From contig ARYC01000755.1 of assembly GCA_000711775.1 (NCBI GenBank), positions 1 through 64,000 of the forward strand: a DNA stretch of 64,000 nt, read 5' to 3'. This document shows positions 11,000 through 22,747 of the stretch, piece after piece. Both the position numbers and the translations under genes were made by a program. Origin of the DNA: Oxytricha trifallax. Lineage: Eukaryota; Ciliophora; Spirotrichea; Sporadotrichida; Oxytrichidae. Below the pieces are notes generated by a model, which ran no database searches, had not been told where the DNA came from, and saw only the letters and a list, made by a program, of their open reading frames with translations. Within the stretch, counting starts at the first letter, position 1, and each line of letters begins with the position of its first letter.

Positions 11000-13900
11000 T
11001 ATACTCTTTATAAATAATATATTTTAAATAAGTCATTTCTTATCCTGCATATAATGTCAACTCTTCTTTTGAAAGTTTATTGACAAAATATTTCTATATA
11101 TAATTCTATATCATTAAACAATATGAAAATGCTGTAAAATAAAGTTGGGAAACCTCAGACATCACCATTTTTGAATTAGCTGCAACTATATTGATCATGA
11201 ATTGAAAACTTGAACTTAGATTGTATTTTACGTCTTGAATTTCCCCTTTAAATTCTATAATATATTATAAAGAAGTTTTAAACCTTATATTTATTTCTAT
11301 AAATTCCTTGATATAAATTATTTTTATATTATTTTAAAACAAAAACTATCTAATTTTATTATAAAATTAATTCTAATGTGTAAGTTCCAATTTATTACTC
11401 ATTCCATGATGAAACGGTAAATATTGTATATAGAGGCAGAAAATATATGGGGTCTCCAGTGAGATTTAAATCATTAAAATTTATGCATAATAGACCTTCA
11501 AGATATATAAGAAAATTTAATTTAAATATCAAATCCATTCGATTTATGAATTTAGCAGTTTTTATTTAATAAAAATTCAATTATTAATATTAGGTTTACG
11601 TTGATAATATGAAAATATTTAGAATAAGTTAAAGAATTAATTAGTGAAAATTACTTATCATTTTTTTAATATAAATTATATTATAAAAGCAGTGTATGCG
11701 ATAGGTACTTAGCAATTAGGATCTTTCTTAAATTCCTAAAATTAAATTACTAGTGGATTAATAATTAATAATTGATTAATTATTTTTTAATTTTTTTAAG
11801 AAAGTGGTGTAGTTAGCTTATAGTTTAATTTAAATTTTATTTAATTTATTTTAAATTAGTCGTAACTTAATGAATCTGGTAGTACCGGAGCTAGTTTTCT
11901 AATTATTGGTAATATATAGTTCTAACAAAATTTACAAGTTATATTATACTTATTCTTATTATAAATTAAATCCTAACCTTGTACAGAACATTGATATTGA
12001 AATTAATAGTGGCAGAGATATTTCCATTTTTAGGCTTGCCTGTAACTTAAACTAAATATTATTCTAAATCAGATTATGATTTGCTTTATATAGTGTTAAT
12101 TTGTTCAATTTAATATATGTATATAAAGATTCAATCCAATTTAATATAGTCATGAGACTGCTTGATGAGGATATTTGTAAAAAATCACTTGATTATGGTG
12201 ATATAGTGAGAAATTTGAAGGAATAAGTCAGAGGAGCACATGCAAGAACACTCAGTGTCCAGGGGTTGCTAGGGTTGTTTCCATGCACTGTTTGAGAATT
12301 ATCGTCCACGTAGTATACTTGATCCGTAATAATTCATAAATCAATATTTAACTATGACTTTGAATATTTAATAGAAAATATATTTTATTTAATAGGTTGA
12401 GTTTGTAATTTTCAGTCTGTAGCATTGATCCAATATTTTCAAGGTAAAATCTGCATAAGCCTATAAATTAAATAAACTCAAAAAAATAATTCCTATTCCT
12501 TTAAATCAATGATATATATTAATGATACTTGGCCGTGTTTTATGTGAATTTAGCTATAACCCTGAGTTTTATATTTTTTTAGTGTTATCATTAGAGTATA
12601 TTTCAAGTTTCCTACTTGTTTCAGTTGTATTAGTAAAAGTAATAATTGAGGTGTCGTAATTACCGCCACTTTATAAAGCTAAAAAGTACATTATTAAATA
12701 CTGTTAAATTTTTTTATAGTAAATAAAAAACATACATAAATTGAAAGTTGATATTTAGAGCATAACTGCATTTAAATTTATTATTGGGTAGCCATCTGGC
12801 GTAGCAGGTAATTAATCAAAAATATTAGAATAAAGCATTTTTTTGATAGATTTTAAAAAAATAGTGAATACAATTATTTGATTGATATAATAATAGTCAA
12901 CTTGTCTTAGCCAACTACATACTCATAATCAGGGATAGGTAATGAGTAAATTTAGTAAAATATATTTAGTTAAGGAAATAAATTTGTGAATTATTTTTTA
13001 ATTTCGTATTCACTCTCTAATTCAGTTGATCTAAACAAAATTTCGTAATCTATAGACTCTTATTGACCATTATAATTTTTTTATATTTTGAAAAAATTGT
13101 TTAACTATTTACTTTCTCAAATTAAAATGTATTTAATCGTTATAAAATAACTCTTATGAGACTCATGAATTATTATAGAAAGCAGAGCTTAAATTCGCAC
13201 TGTTTTCAATCCCTTTAGATTTGAATCACAAGTAACTTCCTCAGCTATTATTGGAGGAGTAACAGCTATATAGGAGGGCAAGCTAGCTCCACTTGATAGT
13301 TTATTGGTGTTGGTAAAGCTCATGTCATCACATGTTTCGTTAATAAATAGAAATATTATTTATATCTTTATTTAGCAATTAATCTTGGGAGGATCAAAGT
13401 CTATACTCATTATAGGAGTGTCTATGAAATACTGCTTAAATATAAAGTAAAATAATATTAAGAAATCAGAGTAAAATTTAATTGATTTTTCCTTCTAACT
13501 GTGCTGGGCTTTGTAATATCATATTTACAGCAATTTTGTCCAAAAGTACTTGATCCAACTAAATTCATGTAAAGTATAATTAAAAACTGTGGTTTTAAAA
13601 CTTAAACTCTTTATTCTATTTTTATTTATGAAGCTTAAAGTTTAATTATTTTTTATCCAAAAATTCATTGTTTATATTTATTCTCTCTCTATCAACCACC
13701 TGCCATATGATAAGATAAGATTTTAAATTTCCTTAAAACTTGTAGTTGGTATGCTCTTTAAAACGCCAGTCACTGTGGTAATTGTTTGTGGGAAGGAACT
13801 GCACAATTCATCCGATTCTAGTTTCATAATAACACAAAAATAAAAATATAAATTAGAAAAACCAACTGAATGGGATAGATCATCTGCACAATAATTTTAT

Positions 13901-16900
13901 TATATTAGAAAATTAATTCATTCTAAGAGTTTTAAATTTATATTAGTTTGATATCAGGCATTCCGGAATTATAAAACTAATTAATAATATTATATTCCCC
14001 AGATAGATCCTGTATAATAATACCTAGTAGAATCAATAACATAAAAATAAATATTTCTCAAAAATTATATGGGAACATTAAATTTTTAAATTAATTTAAA
14101 TTCAATAATCTTGATCTTATAAGAATTAAACCCTATGAGTGGGCTAGTTTGTAAGTATGAGATTGAGTAACTAACTGTGTCATCATTCTAAAAATCTATC
14201 GCACTTATGAATGTCTTCTATATTGCTGAATCATTATTATTATTATTTGTTGTAATAAGAATAATAATACCATTTTCTTTAGTTAGGTAAGTTTCCATTA
14301 AAGAATTTGAAAAACTAAATAAATTGGCAACATAAAAGAGTTTAAATTTATAAAATATCATAGCCAGTTAACAAAAGTTAAGAAGTTGTAAAAGCTCTTA
14401 AATCTTGACATTACATGACATCTGAACCTCCAGGATAGAAAACAAAATTTAAAATTGGATAAGTTGCAATTGTAGTTGAGGACTTTTTCGGAGGCATGTC
14501 AGGTAAATAAAAACGAAGCACTCTCATTCAAAATCCCAAAAAACTAATTTGAGGAGTCGTTTTATTTTAATCAGCTAATTATTAAAAATTGCTCGTTATT
14601 AATATTAATATATTTATGATAAATAAAATGAAAAATAGATGATTATAAGAATACTAATAAAGATTAAATCAAAACTTATTACAAAAAACTAGGGGGGGGG
14701 CGATATCTGAACCTATGCTGCAATATCTGAACCAAGACATTTTTTTCATGTTTATATTCGTGATATAGGTCAATTTAGGGTCGAGAAAACATAATTCGGC
14801 AATAAAAATTAATTTTAAATATATCTAGACTGTCAATTTTGCATAATAACATAAAAATCTTATCATAAAATTAAATATTTATCATATGATATTTTCAACA
14901 ATAAATTATCTAAAATCTAGATGATTTTGGTATTTTATTCTTACACTAACTTCCTATAGCATTTTATCTGCATTAGTGGGTATGACAGATCCTGAATATA
15001 TCCTTCTAATAAAATGTCTTACTTATCCCCATAATCCCTCTATATGTGATCTTGCACGTTCTCCTCTTTAAAATCCAATTGCTTCAATGTGTGTAAATTT
15101 ATTTTATCTAGTTGGTACATTAATGTATCCTCTCCATCCATCCGTAATTATTATTGATTCTCTAGCTACATATTTCTGTAGAATAGTTCTTAATTCATTA
15201 GTATTCCTATGTCTTGATGTAGCAAAGAAAAATCTTCTCGGTTGTTATTATTCAATCATACCAATAACCCATAACTATCTGAAAGCTCTTCCAACTGGAA
15301 TGTCAAGGTTATTATCATCAAAGAAATGAGTAATGAGCATTTCATCTACTTCAATTCTACCACTTAGTTTAAAGTTTCTTGTCATTATTTTGTAAGTCTT
15401 AACCAATTTATCTCTTAAGTTATCAAGAATATCTCGAATAGATCTTATCGGAATATTTAGATTTAAATTTACAAGTTCTTAATGTATTTATTTAGCATTA
15501 AATCCTCTTGGGAAATAGTAGAGCACAATTCTTACTAGTAATGCTAAAGGAGTTCTGTTATGAAGCTTCCAAAATGTATTTTCTCTTAATTGTAATCTTG
15601 TGAGGCAATGATTACATCTCCAACAGAATTCATCTTAGTAGTGGTTATAACTTTATAAAATCATGACTTAATTGCAATGTTGAGGTTCTTTAAGTAGATT
15701 TTTATTGAGTAAAAAGTTTATCATGTTGTTATATACAATTGTGTTCTGTAAAATTTCATCTTGCCCTTAGGCAAAGGCTTATTCAACTCGTAAATTTGTT
15801 AAATTATTCATATTTAAATTATTTTTAATAAAAAAAAAGAATTCTTATATTTAAAATATTATATGATAAATATTTAATTTTATGATAAGATTTTTATGTT
15901 ATTATGCAAAATTGACAGTCTAGATATATTTAAAATTAATTTTTATTGCCGAATTATGTTTTCTCGACCCTAAATTGACCTATATCACGAATATAAACAT
16001 GAAAAAAATGTATTGGTTCAGATATTGCAGCATAGGTTCAGATATCGCCCCCCCCCAAAAACTAAAATTAAAATCTAAAAAAAGTTTCATTGACTTACCA
16101 TTCTCCTTCATATTTATCTCCATTTTTCCATATTTAAGTTCCTTGACCAGTTCTCTCTGTTACTTTGTGAATTGTGTGTCTTGTCCCTTCACCGCTCGTA
16201 CTAGGTTGGCATCTGTAAAAATAAAATTTTAGATATCTTTTTTGTAACTTACATTTTTTGTGAATAAACAGGCTCTTTCTGCGTCAACATCTATAGCTTT
16301 CCATTTTTTCATTATTAATTTAATTTTAATTTATCGATTTCTTATTATAAATTGTAATTAATTAATGATTCTATATTTTATATAGATATTTAATTCGAAA
16401 TAATTAGCGTTTTTTTCCATATTTAAAAAACAAAAATTATTTTTCTCATGATTTCTGTTTGTGATTGTAAACTAAAATTACTTAAATAATTAACAGAATA
16501 TTATCTTTAATACATTCACAAAGAAAATATTAATAACAAAATATTACACATTTAATTATTTCATTAATTATGGATTAAGTTGATTGTGTCATAAATAGAT
16601 AAAAAAATAAATAGAATTCATCACTTTCATATATCAAGCCTTATCATAAGTTTAGCATTTTTATTTCCATAGAGAATAAATTAATATTTTTGCTATGAAA
16701 TATTAGGATATAAATTCTAGGACCAGGGTTATCCCAACCTTAAACTGAGCTAGCAAACAGGATATCAGTATCTTAAAATTATTCTATAAATTTTAAGAAA
16801 TTTTACAATATTCATACCATAAATAATTATTTCATTATCACCTGGAGCTTGGGCAAATATTTTGGTTATTTAGCCTCAAGATATTTTTATATAATATTTC

Positions 16901-19142
16901 TTGAGTATGGTAAAAGATAAAAGCATTATTAATATTTAGATGTATTATCTGTGTAAATAATTAACCAATCAAGGCTTAGTGTCTATGCCATCATGTTTAA
17001 TTTTAAAACAGTGTGACATCAATTAAAATTTAGATTATTTAGTCTTTTATTATTAATTTAAATTGACAGACTACAACCCAGGAGTCACCTCCTATCAATT
17101 TTAATTTTAAAATAAGTTTGAAATTTTTCCCTTTAAAGAAACAAAGAGTTTGAATTATAATTATTCGTAAATCCTAAATATAAGTCGTTATTATTTCCTT
17201 GAAATATTTTATGAGTACTCATAGCTAAACCAACTACATAAACTCCTAAAATTTTCTGATTTTAAAGGGTAGGTCTAAAGAAAACTATTATCAGGATTTT
17301 AATTCTCTAAATTAAGTTTAAGAATAGAATCTTTGATAACTTAAAATGACTAATTTTCAGGTAACTTTTATAAGAGTGTCAACTTATCGTAAAAATTATT
17401 TATATGTTAAAAAATGAGCAGATTATAAAATTGATATCAAATTAATTAGCTATTCATTGTTAAATTAAAGGGAGCAATTGCATAATTTAAAATTTTTTAA
17501 AACATAAGACAAAGAGCTTTCTTAGAAGAAATGATCAGCAACAAAAAAGTGAAGTTATTACCTATTTTTATAAAATTCATAAAGCAAACTAACATACAAA
17601 CTCCTTGTATCTATTTTAATTTTATGCTTTGAAACTTCATAAATTTAAGAATGACCTTATTTTTTTCCTAAAATATTGATTATCTCGTTGAGAGAGACAT
17701 CCATCAAGTTTAGAATAACATAATCAATAAAAAGAAGTGATTTAATAAATTTATTAACAAATCAAGTTAAAAAATGGCAACAGCTGAATTATAATTAGCA
17801 GCAGGGACTCCCATGTAGATGTAATTAGAATAAATAATAATTTATATTTATCTTAAGAAAGCAACTGTTACTGTTTAAATTTCATAAATACAATTAATAA
17901 TAAAATTAAGTTAGGAAATAAAAGTATCTCACCAGGACCATCCATCATTTTTGTGTTGTCAATATTTTTTGCAAATTATTAAATTAATTTCATTCTATTG
18001 ATATTAAGAAATTATATTACAATTGATTTGTATTATCATTTCAAATTAGTTACACAAGAATAAAGGGAGGGGTTATACTATTGAAGAATCCAGAGAAAAA
18101 TTCACTATGTCTCAACGCAAAGAAATAGTTTCGCCATTAGTATTGTCCAAAAATTTTTGATATCTCTGAATGAGCACAAAATCATCAAAATTGAAATATT
18201 TAAATTTCCTAATTTAATTTTATATTAATCTATTATAATGTATTCTGTTTAATCAATCAAATTTGGGAAATACTATATAAAAAGTATTTATAAAGAGACT
18301 TGTTTATAAATATTCAAAATAAGATTTAAGCCTGTTTCCATTGTTTACATCAACTATAATAATAGAAATTGACGTATTTGTTAAAACAACGATATAGTTG
18401 TAAGTGGGATGAAAACTTTAAAAATTTATTAAAATATTAAAATTATATTATTACCCAATGTCAGAATTTCAAATCAAGGATGTGGATTTAGAATACATCT
18501 GTACAAAAAAATACCTTAGATAAAATATGGATCCTTACATGGTTTTGATTGTCTTTACCTGATTATTAACATGTGGAGAGATACCATACAATCTCTTTTA
18601 CTTTCAAATTTCAGAATACTTAAAATAATAAGAATGAGAGTGTGGGAATAATTTCGCCGATAAATTAAGGGGGTAGATATAATTTTAGACTCAATTATTT
18701 TAATTCCCCTTCATTTTAATATTCAGATACACAGCTATCTATCATTAAATTAATAATTTTATAGTGCTCGTTGTCTAAATAGTTTACTTAATCAATTTGT
18801 AATCGAAACTTTGTTTTTATATCTAATATAATACTAGTATATAGAAAAATTGTTTAATTAAAATTAAACCTGAGGAAGGCATTAATCCAATAAAAATACC
18901 AAGATCTTATGAAACTTTTACTAGATACAATTTTATTAAAATAAAAACTTAATTTATTTCCTTTTAATTATTTAAAATTTATAGAATATTTAAGATCTCT
19001 TGAATATCCTCCAATAGCAATATCCCAATTTTTGTTTGACTCATCTACTGCTTAAATCACAGTATCGCCTAATTCACCTCCAATAATCCATGGATATCTC
19101 ATTTGCAAACAATTCTTGGTAGCAACTAAAGTTATAGTATAA
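11000..19142 (-). CDS. Long fragmented gene for a secreted/surface protein (propeller-like plus cadherin-like repeats)
   Basis: More than twenty short minus-strand segments read as extracellular protein, separated by AT-rich spacers of 50-200 bp. N-terminal side (19141-16700): YPWIIGGELGDTVIQA, NYIYMGVPAANYNSAVAI, IGGDSWVVVCQ, GDNEIIIYG, DTDILFASSVQGWDN; these have the GG-D-x-W-V and YMG rhythm of SBBP-type beta-propeller repeats. C-terminal side (14527-11400): YPGGSDVMQCQDL, DELCSSFPQTITTVTG, STFGQNCCKYDIT, NETCDDMSFTNTN, DSLSYDQF; these are Cys- and Asn/Thr-rich and resemble dystroglycan-type cadherin-like repeats. Similar large proteins are common in hypotrichs. Domain names are inferences from residue patterns, not from a search. 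The MORN start and Merlin transposon (14692-16290) sit inside this locus. Confidence 0.5.
12130..12660 (-). CDS. Segments of the surface-protein gene near its C-terminal half
   Basis: Minus-strand pieces: ~12655-12560 (GNYDTSIITFTNTTETSRKL), ~12455-12400 (AYADFTLKILDQCYRLKI), ~12330-12170 (DQVYYVDDNSQTVHGNNP, WTLSVLACAPLTYSFKF). The last has the Trp-Cys spacing and TYSF strand typical of cadherin-like repeats in ciliate surface proteins. A plus-strand ORF also exists at 12151-12290, but it has a weaker composition. Confidence 0.42.
13150..13460 (-). CDS. Cys-containing extracellular segment of the surface-protein gene
   Basis: One continuous minus frame from YFIDTPIMSIDFDPPKINC through NETCDDMSFTNTNKLSSG to PPIIAEEVTCDSNLKGLKTV. 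The AT-rich middle (QIKIQIIFLFI) is probably an in-frame IES. The opposite strand is also open here, but its composition is less natural. Confidence 0.45.
14692..16056 (-). mobile_element. Merlin / IS1595-like DNA transposon, apparently intact
   Basis: 1365 bp bounded by GGGGGGGGGCGATATCTG and its mirror, with AAAAACTA duplicated exactly on both sides (14684-14691 and 16057-16064), the 8-bp duplication typical of Merlin elements. The terminal inverted repeats are about 200 bp and almost identical; only about two differences are seen, one of them GACATT against TACATT. The single ORF is uninterrupted. Near-identical TIRs plus an intact ORF suggest a young, possibly active insertion. It has landed 29 bases past the splice donor of the MORN gene start on the same (minus) strand. 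Confidence 0.93.
14882..15811 (-). CDS. IS1595/ISXO2-type DDE transposase (Merlin superfamily), 309 aa
   Basis: Opens at ATG 15811 and closes at TGA 14884-14882, using many TAA/TAG as Gln. Cys-rich N-terminal part (C46, C63-x2-C66, C69) compatible with a zinc ribbon. The catalytic core shows IEVDEML (D156), IITDGWRGY (D224) and HIEGLWGQVR (E258), the DD-E signature of the IS1595/ISXO2 family, to which eukaryotic Merlin elements belong. It would cut and paste the 1.37-kb element by binding its long TIRs. Both ends of the ORF reach into the TIRs or close to them, leaving little non-coding DNA. No frameshift or in-frame TGA. Confidence 0.93.
16099..16290 (-). CDS. MORN-repeat protein, first two exons
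   Basis: Start ATG at 16290 (MLTQKEPVYSQK), a 40-bp intron 16252-16213 with GTAAGT...TTTTTACAG, then exon 2, which ends GQGTQIWKNGDKYEGEW at 16099 and is followed by another GTAAGT. The last 15 residues fit the MORN motif (G-x-x-x-W-x-N-G-D-x-Y-x-G-E-W). The splice keeps the frame. A competing reading of the same DNA in another frame starts MKKWKAIDVDAER; it is open but lacks a recognisable motif. The rest of the gene is not seen immediately downstream, where the Merlin element is inserted. Confidence 0.5.
16700..17290 (-). CDS. Cluster of propeller-like segments of the surface-protein gene
   Basis: Four short minus-strand pieces: ~17280-17200 (ILGVYVVGLAMSTHKIFQGN), ~17085-17055 (IGGDSWVVVCQFK), ~17010-16970 (KHDGIDTKPQLVN), and 16865-16715 (AQAPGDNEIIIYG; DTDILFASSVQGWDNPGPR). 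Each is 13-40 codons with AT-rich DNA between, the texture expected of MDS/IES alternation. Confidence 0.4.
18997..19141 (-). CDS. N-terminal-like segment of the surface-protein gene
   Basis: Minus frame of 48 codons: TLVATKNCLQMRYPWIIGG, then GDTVIQAVDESNKNWDIAIG and GYSR. One TAA is used as Gln. The YPWIIGG and IAIGGY strings recall the start of propeller-bearing hypotrich surface proteins (from memory). The clearest single MDS of this locus. Confidence 0.55.
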
Positions 19143-19149
19143 GTATTTT

Positions 19150-20575
19150 CAAGTTTACTTAAAATATTATTTAAAAATAATTATAATATATGTTTTTTCT
19201 AAATAATTGTTGTTAAATGATTACAAAAATCGAATTGCATCTGGAAAACTAATATTATAAAAAATAAGATTTAAGTGATACATATTATTATTAAAATAAA
19301 AAAAAATTGAAAAATAAACATAGTTTAAATTTAAAAGAGGATACTTAATTATTTCAACAATTGTAATTATATTAAAATGATAAGATTCAAAGCAGTTAAA
19401 GCTACTTATTTTTTAAAGGAAAAAACTTCATCATTAACATCCAAATTTTTAACTCTAAACACCGTATCAATTCTATAAAGATTTATTTTTTTAAGAATAA
19501 AATAGCGTTTTTTAGAAAATCTCTGAAAACTATACAGATTAGAGTTTTATAGTCTGTAAGTATGCTGAATATATAATGGATTTTATGAATAATTTCCTAG
19601 CCAATCCTTCCAGAAGAAGGTGGCATTGTGGAAATTTTTCTATTAATATTAATAATTCAGGTTTTTAAAAATTATTCAAAGATTAACCTGATATCCTTTA
19701 GGTTCTAAAAACTGTAATCGGCTTCAATTTTATTGAATCTTGAAACGTGTTTTATAAAAAAAAAACTATGACTTTAGCTCATAAATTAAAATTGTCAAAT
19801 ATTCATAAAGGTTTTGAGATCTGTGAAAAAAATTAGTAAAGTTTTGAATAAAAAATTGCCAAATTAATAATATTCTAAGATGGAATATATTTCTAAATCA
19901 AATTATTCATTTAAAACATTTTAACAGTCAATATATTTTATATTTGCCACATAAATCTCAAATAAAAAAATTCGATTTATTGTTGATAATAAATAATTAA
20001 GTTAATTTTACTAATATAGGCCTAAGTAAATTCACGTATGGAATCAGCATATTGCAATGCTAAATATTATTTTTATTATTATTTAAATATCTATTGTATT
20101 ATATTTACCCAATAATATTTTAAATTAATAATTTTTTAGTAAAATCGAAAAAAGCAAAATTTATTTGTAAAACTATCAATTTACCACAAGATTCTAAATT
20201 TTCATTGATAAGAAATTAAATAAATTAAATTAATGAAAATTTGCTGAAATAAAAACTCATTTTAAAATTATATTTAATATGGCAATTTTTTATTATTTGA
20301 AATTAGATTTATTTAGCTCAACTCATGTAATATCCGACTATATAAAATAACTCTAATTTTAAAAAAAATATATTACCTTTTAATCTTTATAAAATTCAAG
20401 ATTTGACATTGATTTAACCTATAATTATTTTTAATCAATTTGTTTTTCTTTGAATAAAAACTCATATAAAATGTATAGCTTTTATATCTTCAATCAATTC
20501 TTCTTCCACAATTTATTGTATATTACTTTAGCAAGACTATATTCTTTTAGATATTAATTCTTCTTTTTATAATTT
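19150..20575. other. AT-rich stretch with a few coding-like minus segments
   Basis: Weak protein-like pieces on the minus strand at ~19485-19400 (YRIDTVFRVKNLDVNDEV) and ~20075-20015 (YLALQYADSIREFTQAY). They may be further upstream MDSs of the surface-protein gene or of another gene. No mobile element recognised. Confidence 0.3.
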
Positions 20576-20586
20576 ATAAAAATAAT

Positions 20587-22250
20587 TATTAAATTAGAAA
20601 GTTAACTATCAGACCCTCAATGTTTAACGATCACTATAACAAGAAAAAACTTTCTAAGTAATTAGTTTTGAGGTTCATAAAATCGACTGGTTAACTTATG
20701 GCTGAAGAGGGTGGCAACGATCATTCTCAAAACACCAGGACTTAATAAAAATCAATCTTCTTAATTCAAAAAGAGAAGAAACAAAAAGCCCCAGACAAAG
20801 ATCCTGTCCTCAAAAACTTTGAAGACATTAAGCTCAAGCAACTACATGAGGTGGACCTCCATACCATAGGTCATGAAGAAGCAAACAGAGCTAATACTAA
20901 ACATTAAGAAACTAGTTGACGAAGTAAAAGTCACGGACACAAACTTCTTCACACTCATTGAAAAATGTAGATAAGGGACAGACAAACTTCTCAATGAGAA
21001 CTATCCCCTAGACTAAACAGAGCTCCAAAATCTCCAAGTAAAAAACCTTTAAGTCTTTTAATCTCATATGAATCTTCTCTTCATTTTAATCTTGAAGCTT
21101 CAAAAATTCAACCAAACAAAGAACATATAACACATATACGATATATCAGAAGCTATAAAGAAAAAAGACTCTGAATTCCACTTCAGAGAAGAAAGATTTG
21201 CCTAACTAATAGAAGCCTTCGATATCACTATTAAATACCCCCAAATCTAAATGGAGACAACTCAAAAAGTGGCTAACCTAGCAGTTAAATCTCTTGAATA
21301 CATAGCAAACTAAGGAGTAGCCCAAAGCAACTCAGTGCTCAATGAACCGGAACCTATCCCGGAACCAAGAGAAAAATCAGCTTTTGAAGACTAGGAAAAT
21401 GACGTGGTCATGATTACCACATCTATTACCGCTACTAAATAGGCCACTATCAAATAGGGTACTATTGTGAACAACGATGACGCACCACTTCAGAAAGTCT
21501 GACCAGAATTATACAATCAGATCAGTACAATGAACAGATTTCATCCAACATCAGTAAAGTTCTTAACATATAGTAAGTTAACCATAAACTATAAGCTAAG
21601 ATGAAACACTAGATCATTGAAAATACTAAATATGTGGCTGACCCCTAGGTCGAGAGCAAACTAACAGTACAAACAAAACAACAATTCAAATGGTACTTTG
21701 CACAAACCTAAGGAGAACAATTTTGGCACAACCTCAAACCTAAACAAAAGAAGGAGGGGTTCGACACCTTCCTATAATAGTCAACTGACTTTACCAAGAT
21801 AAACTTGAATTTAATAGTTTCAGACAAAGACAGAAAAATGATCACCTTAAACGTAGATGCAAAAAGATATGGAACGAGACAATTAAGAGATACGATATTC
21901 CCTCAAATCCAACAACTAGCCATGTTAAAAAGTGTCCCAAAAAGCTACCAGGTAGGGAACACCCACAAAATTGATCTAAAATTCAAAAACCCTGATGACA
22001 CTCTAATCTTTTTCTACAACTGGCACATAGAGAAAGTCTGCAACGCCAAATTCTGGAAGGGAGTCACGAGATGGAAAACAAAGAAAAGGTTTGAGGTAGC
22101 CATCAAAGCAAAAAAGGTTAATAAGAGACCAGAACATCTTATGTTAAAATTAAAAACTAAAAGGACTTGCTCCTTACATATATATAACATCAATATTCAT
22201 CCGGGGGGCCTTGAGCCCCCAATGTGGATTAATTATTATTATTATTATTA
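20587..22250 (+). mobile_element. ORF1-only LINE relative (non-autonomous)
   Basis: ATAAAAATAAT flanks the element (20576-20586 and 22251-22261). It carries one long protein-coding region and then the same 3' end plan as the LINE at 8622-9908: hairpin AAGGA-cttgc-TCCTT (22161-22175), hairpin GGGGGC-CTTGA-GCCCCC (22204-22220), ATG-G-G, TTAATTATTATT. There is no reverse transcriptase between ORF and tail. It therefore looks like an ORF1-only or internally deleted LINE that borrows the 3' recognition signal, comparable in design to mammalian HAL1 elements. Confidence 0.75.
20698..22200 (+). pseudogene. LINE ORF1-like protein, frameshifted
   Basis: ATG at 20698 (MAEEGGNDHSQN). Three overlapping frames give one continuous protein of about 500 residues, with shifts near 20885 and 21500. 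Content: a Lys/Glu-rich N-terminal half, a Pro/Glu linker (NEPEPIPEPREK), then a basic C-terminal domain (FDTFLQQSTDFTK; KYVADPQVESKL; FFYNWHIEKVCNAKFW; VTRWKTKKRFEVAIKAKK) with an alpha/beta rhythm that could bind nucleic acid. No RT or nuclease motif. In the ciliate code the last frame runs into the tail, so the true stop was probably lost. Confidence 0.6.
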
Positions 22251-22261
22251 ATAAAAATAAT

Positions 22262-22740
22262 AATTAGGACAAATTCTTTCCTGTTCTTGAATTATTTATT
22301 TACTTCTTAAATTTTGAGCAAAAATTTTGAACGTTTTTTTTATTCGCTTTAAATCAATAAATTATTATCTATTTGGTAAATAAGTCAAAAAATCCCTTAG
22401 ACTCTATCTATCAAATAAAATAATTAATTTTAATTGATTATTATATATCAAAAATTTAATTTCTAATTTATTTCTCATAAATAATTAAAATTTATAATAC
22501 AATAAAAACATAAGGATATGATTAAATGGTTATTTTTGAGAATATGGTATAAAACAAAGAATAAGAAGCTCTTAAGAAATAAATACTTATAATTATACAC
22601 AATTTTGTATTTGTTACAAACACATCTGTTGAATACTAGTTAATTTTTAAATTTCTTTGATGCTCATATTAGAAGTACTCATATTAATTTTAATGTCTAT
22701 GTTATCAATATATCCTTGTATATAGAATAAAGCAATAATA
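22262..22740. other. AT-rich spacer, no gene seen
   Basis: No supportable coding segment or repeat between the LINE relative and the 3' end of the PARP gene. Confidence 0.45.
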
Positions 22741-22747
22741 TATATGA

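Noticed and set aside
12151..12290. Plus-strand ORF starting MRLLDEDICKKSLDYGD
   Set aside because: The opposite strand fits a run of same-strand extracellular segments on both sides; the plus frame stops at TGA and has no partner segments.
13170..13360. Plus-strand frame RTVFNPFRFESQVTSS
   Set aside because: Open and plausible in isolation, but the minus strand reads continuously across the neighbouring segment (YFIDTPIMSIDFDPP to NETCDDMSF), which the plus strand does not.
15087..15329. Standard-code ORF on the plus strand within the Merlin element
   Set aside because: It is antisense to the intact minus-strand transposase; its composition and openness are by-products of that gene.
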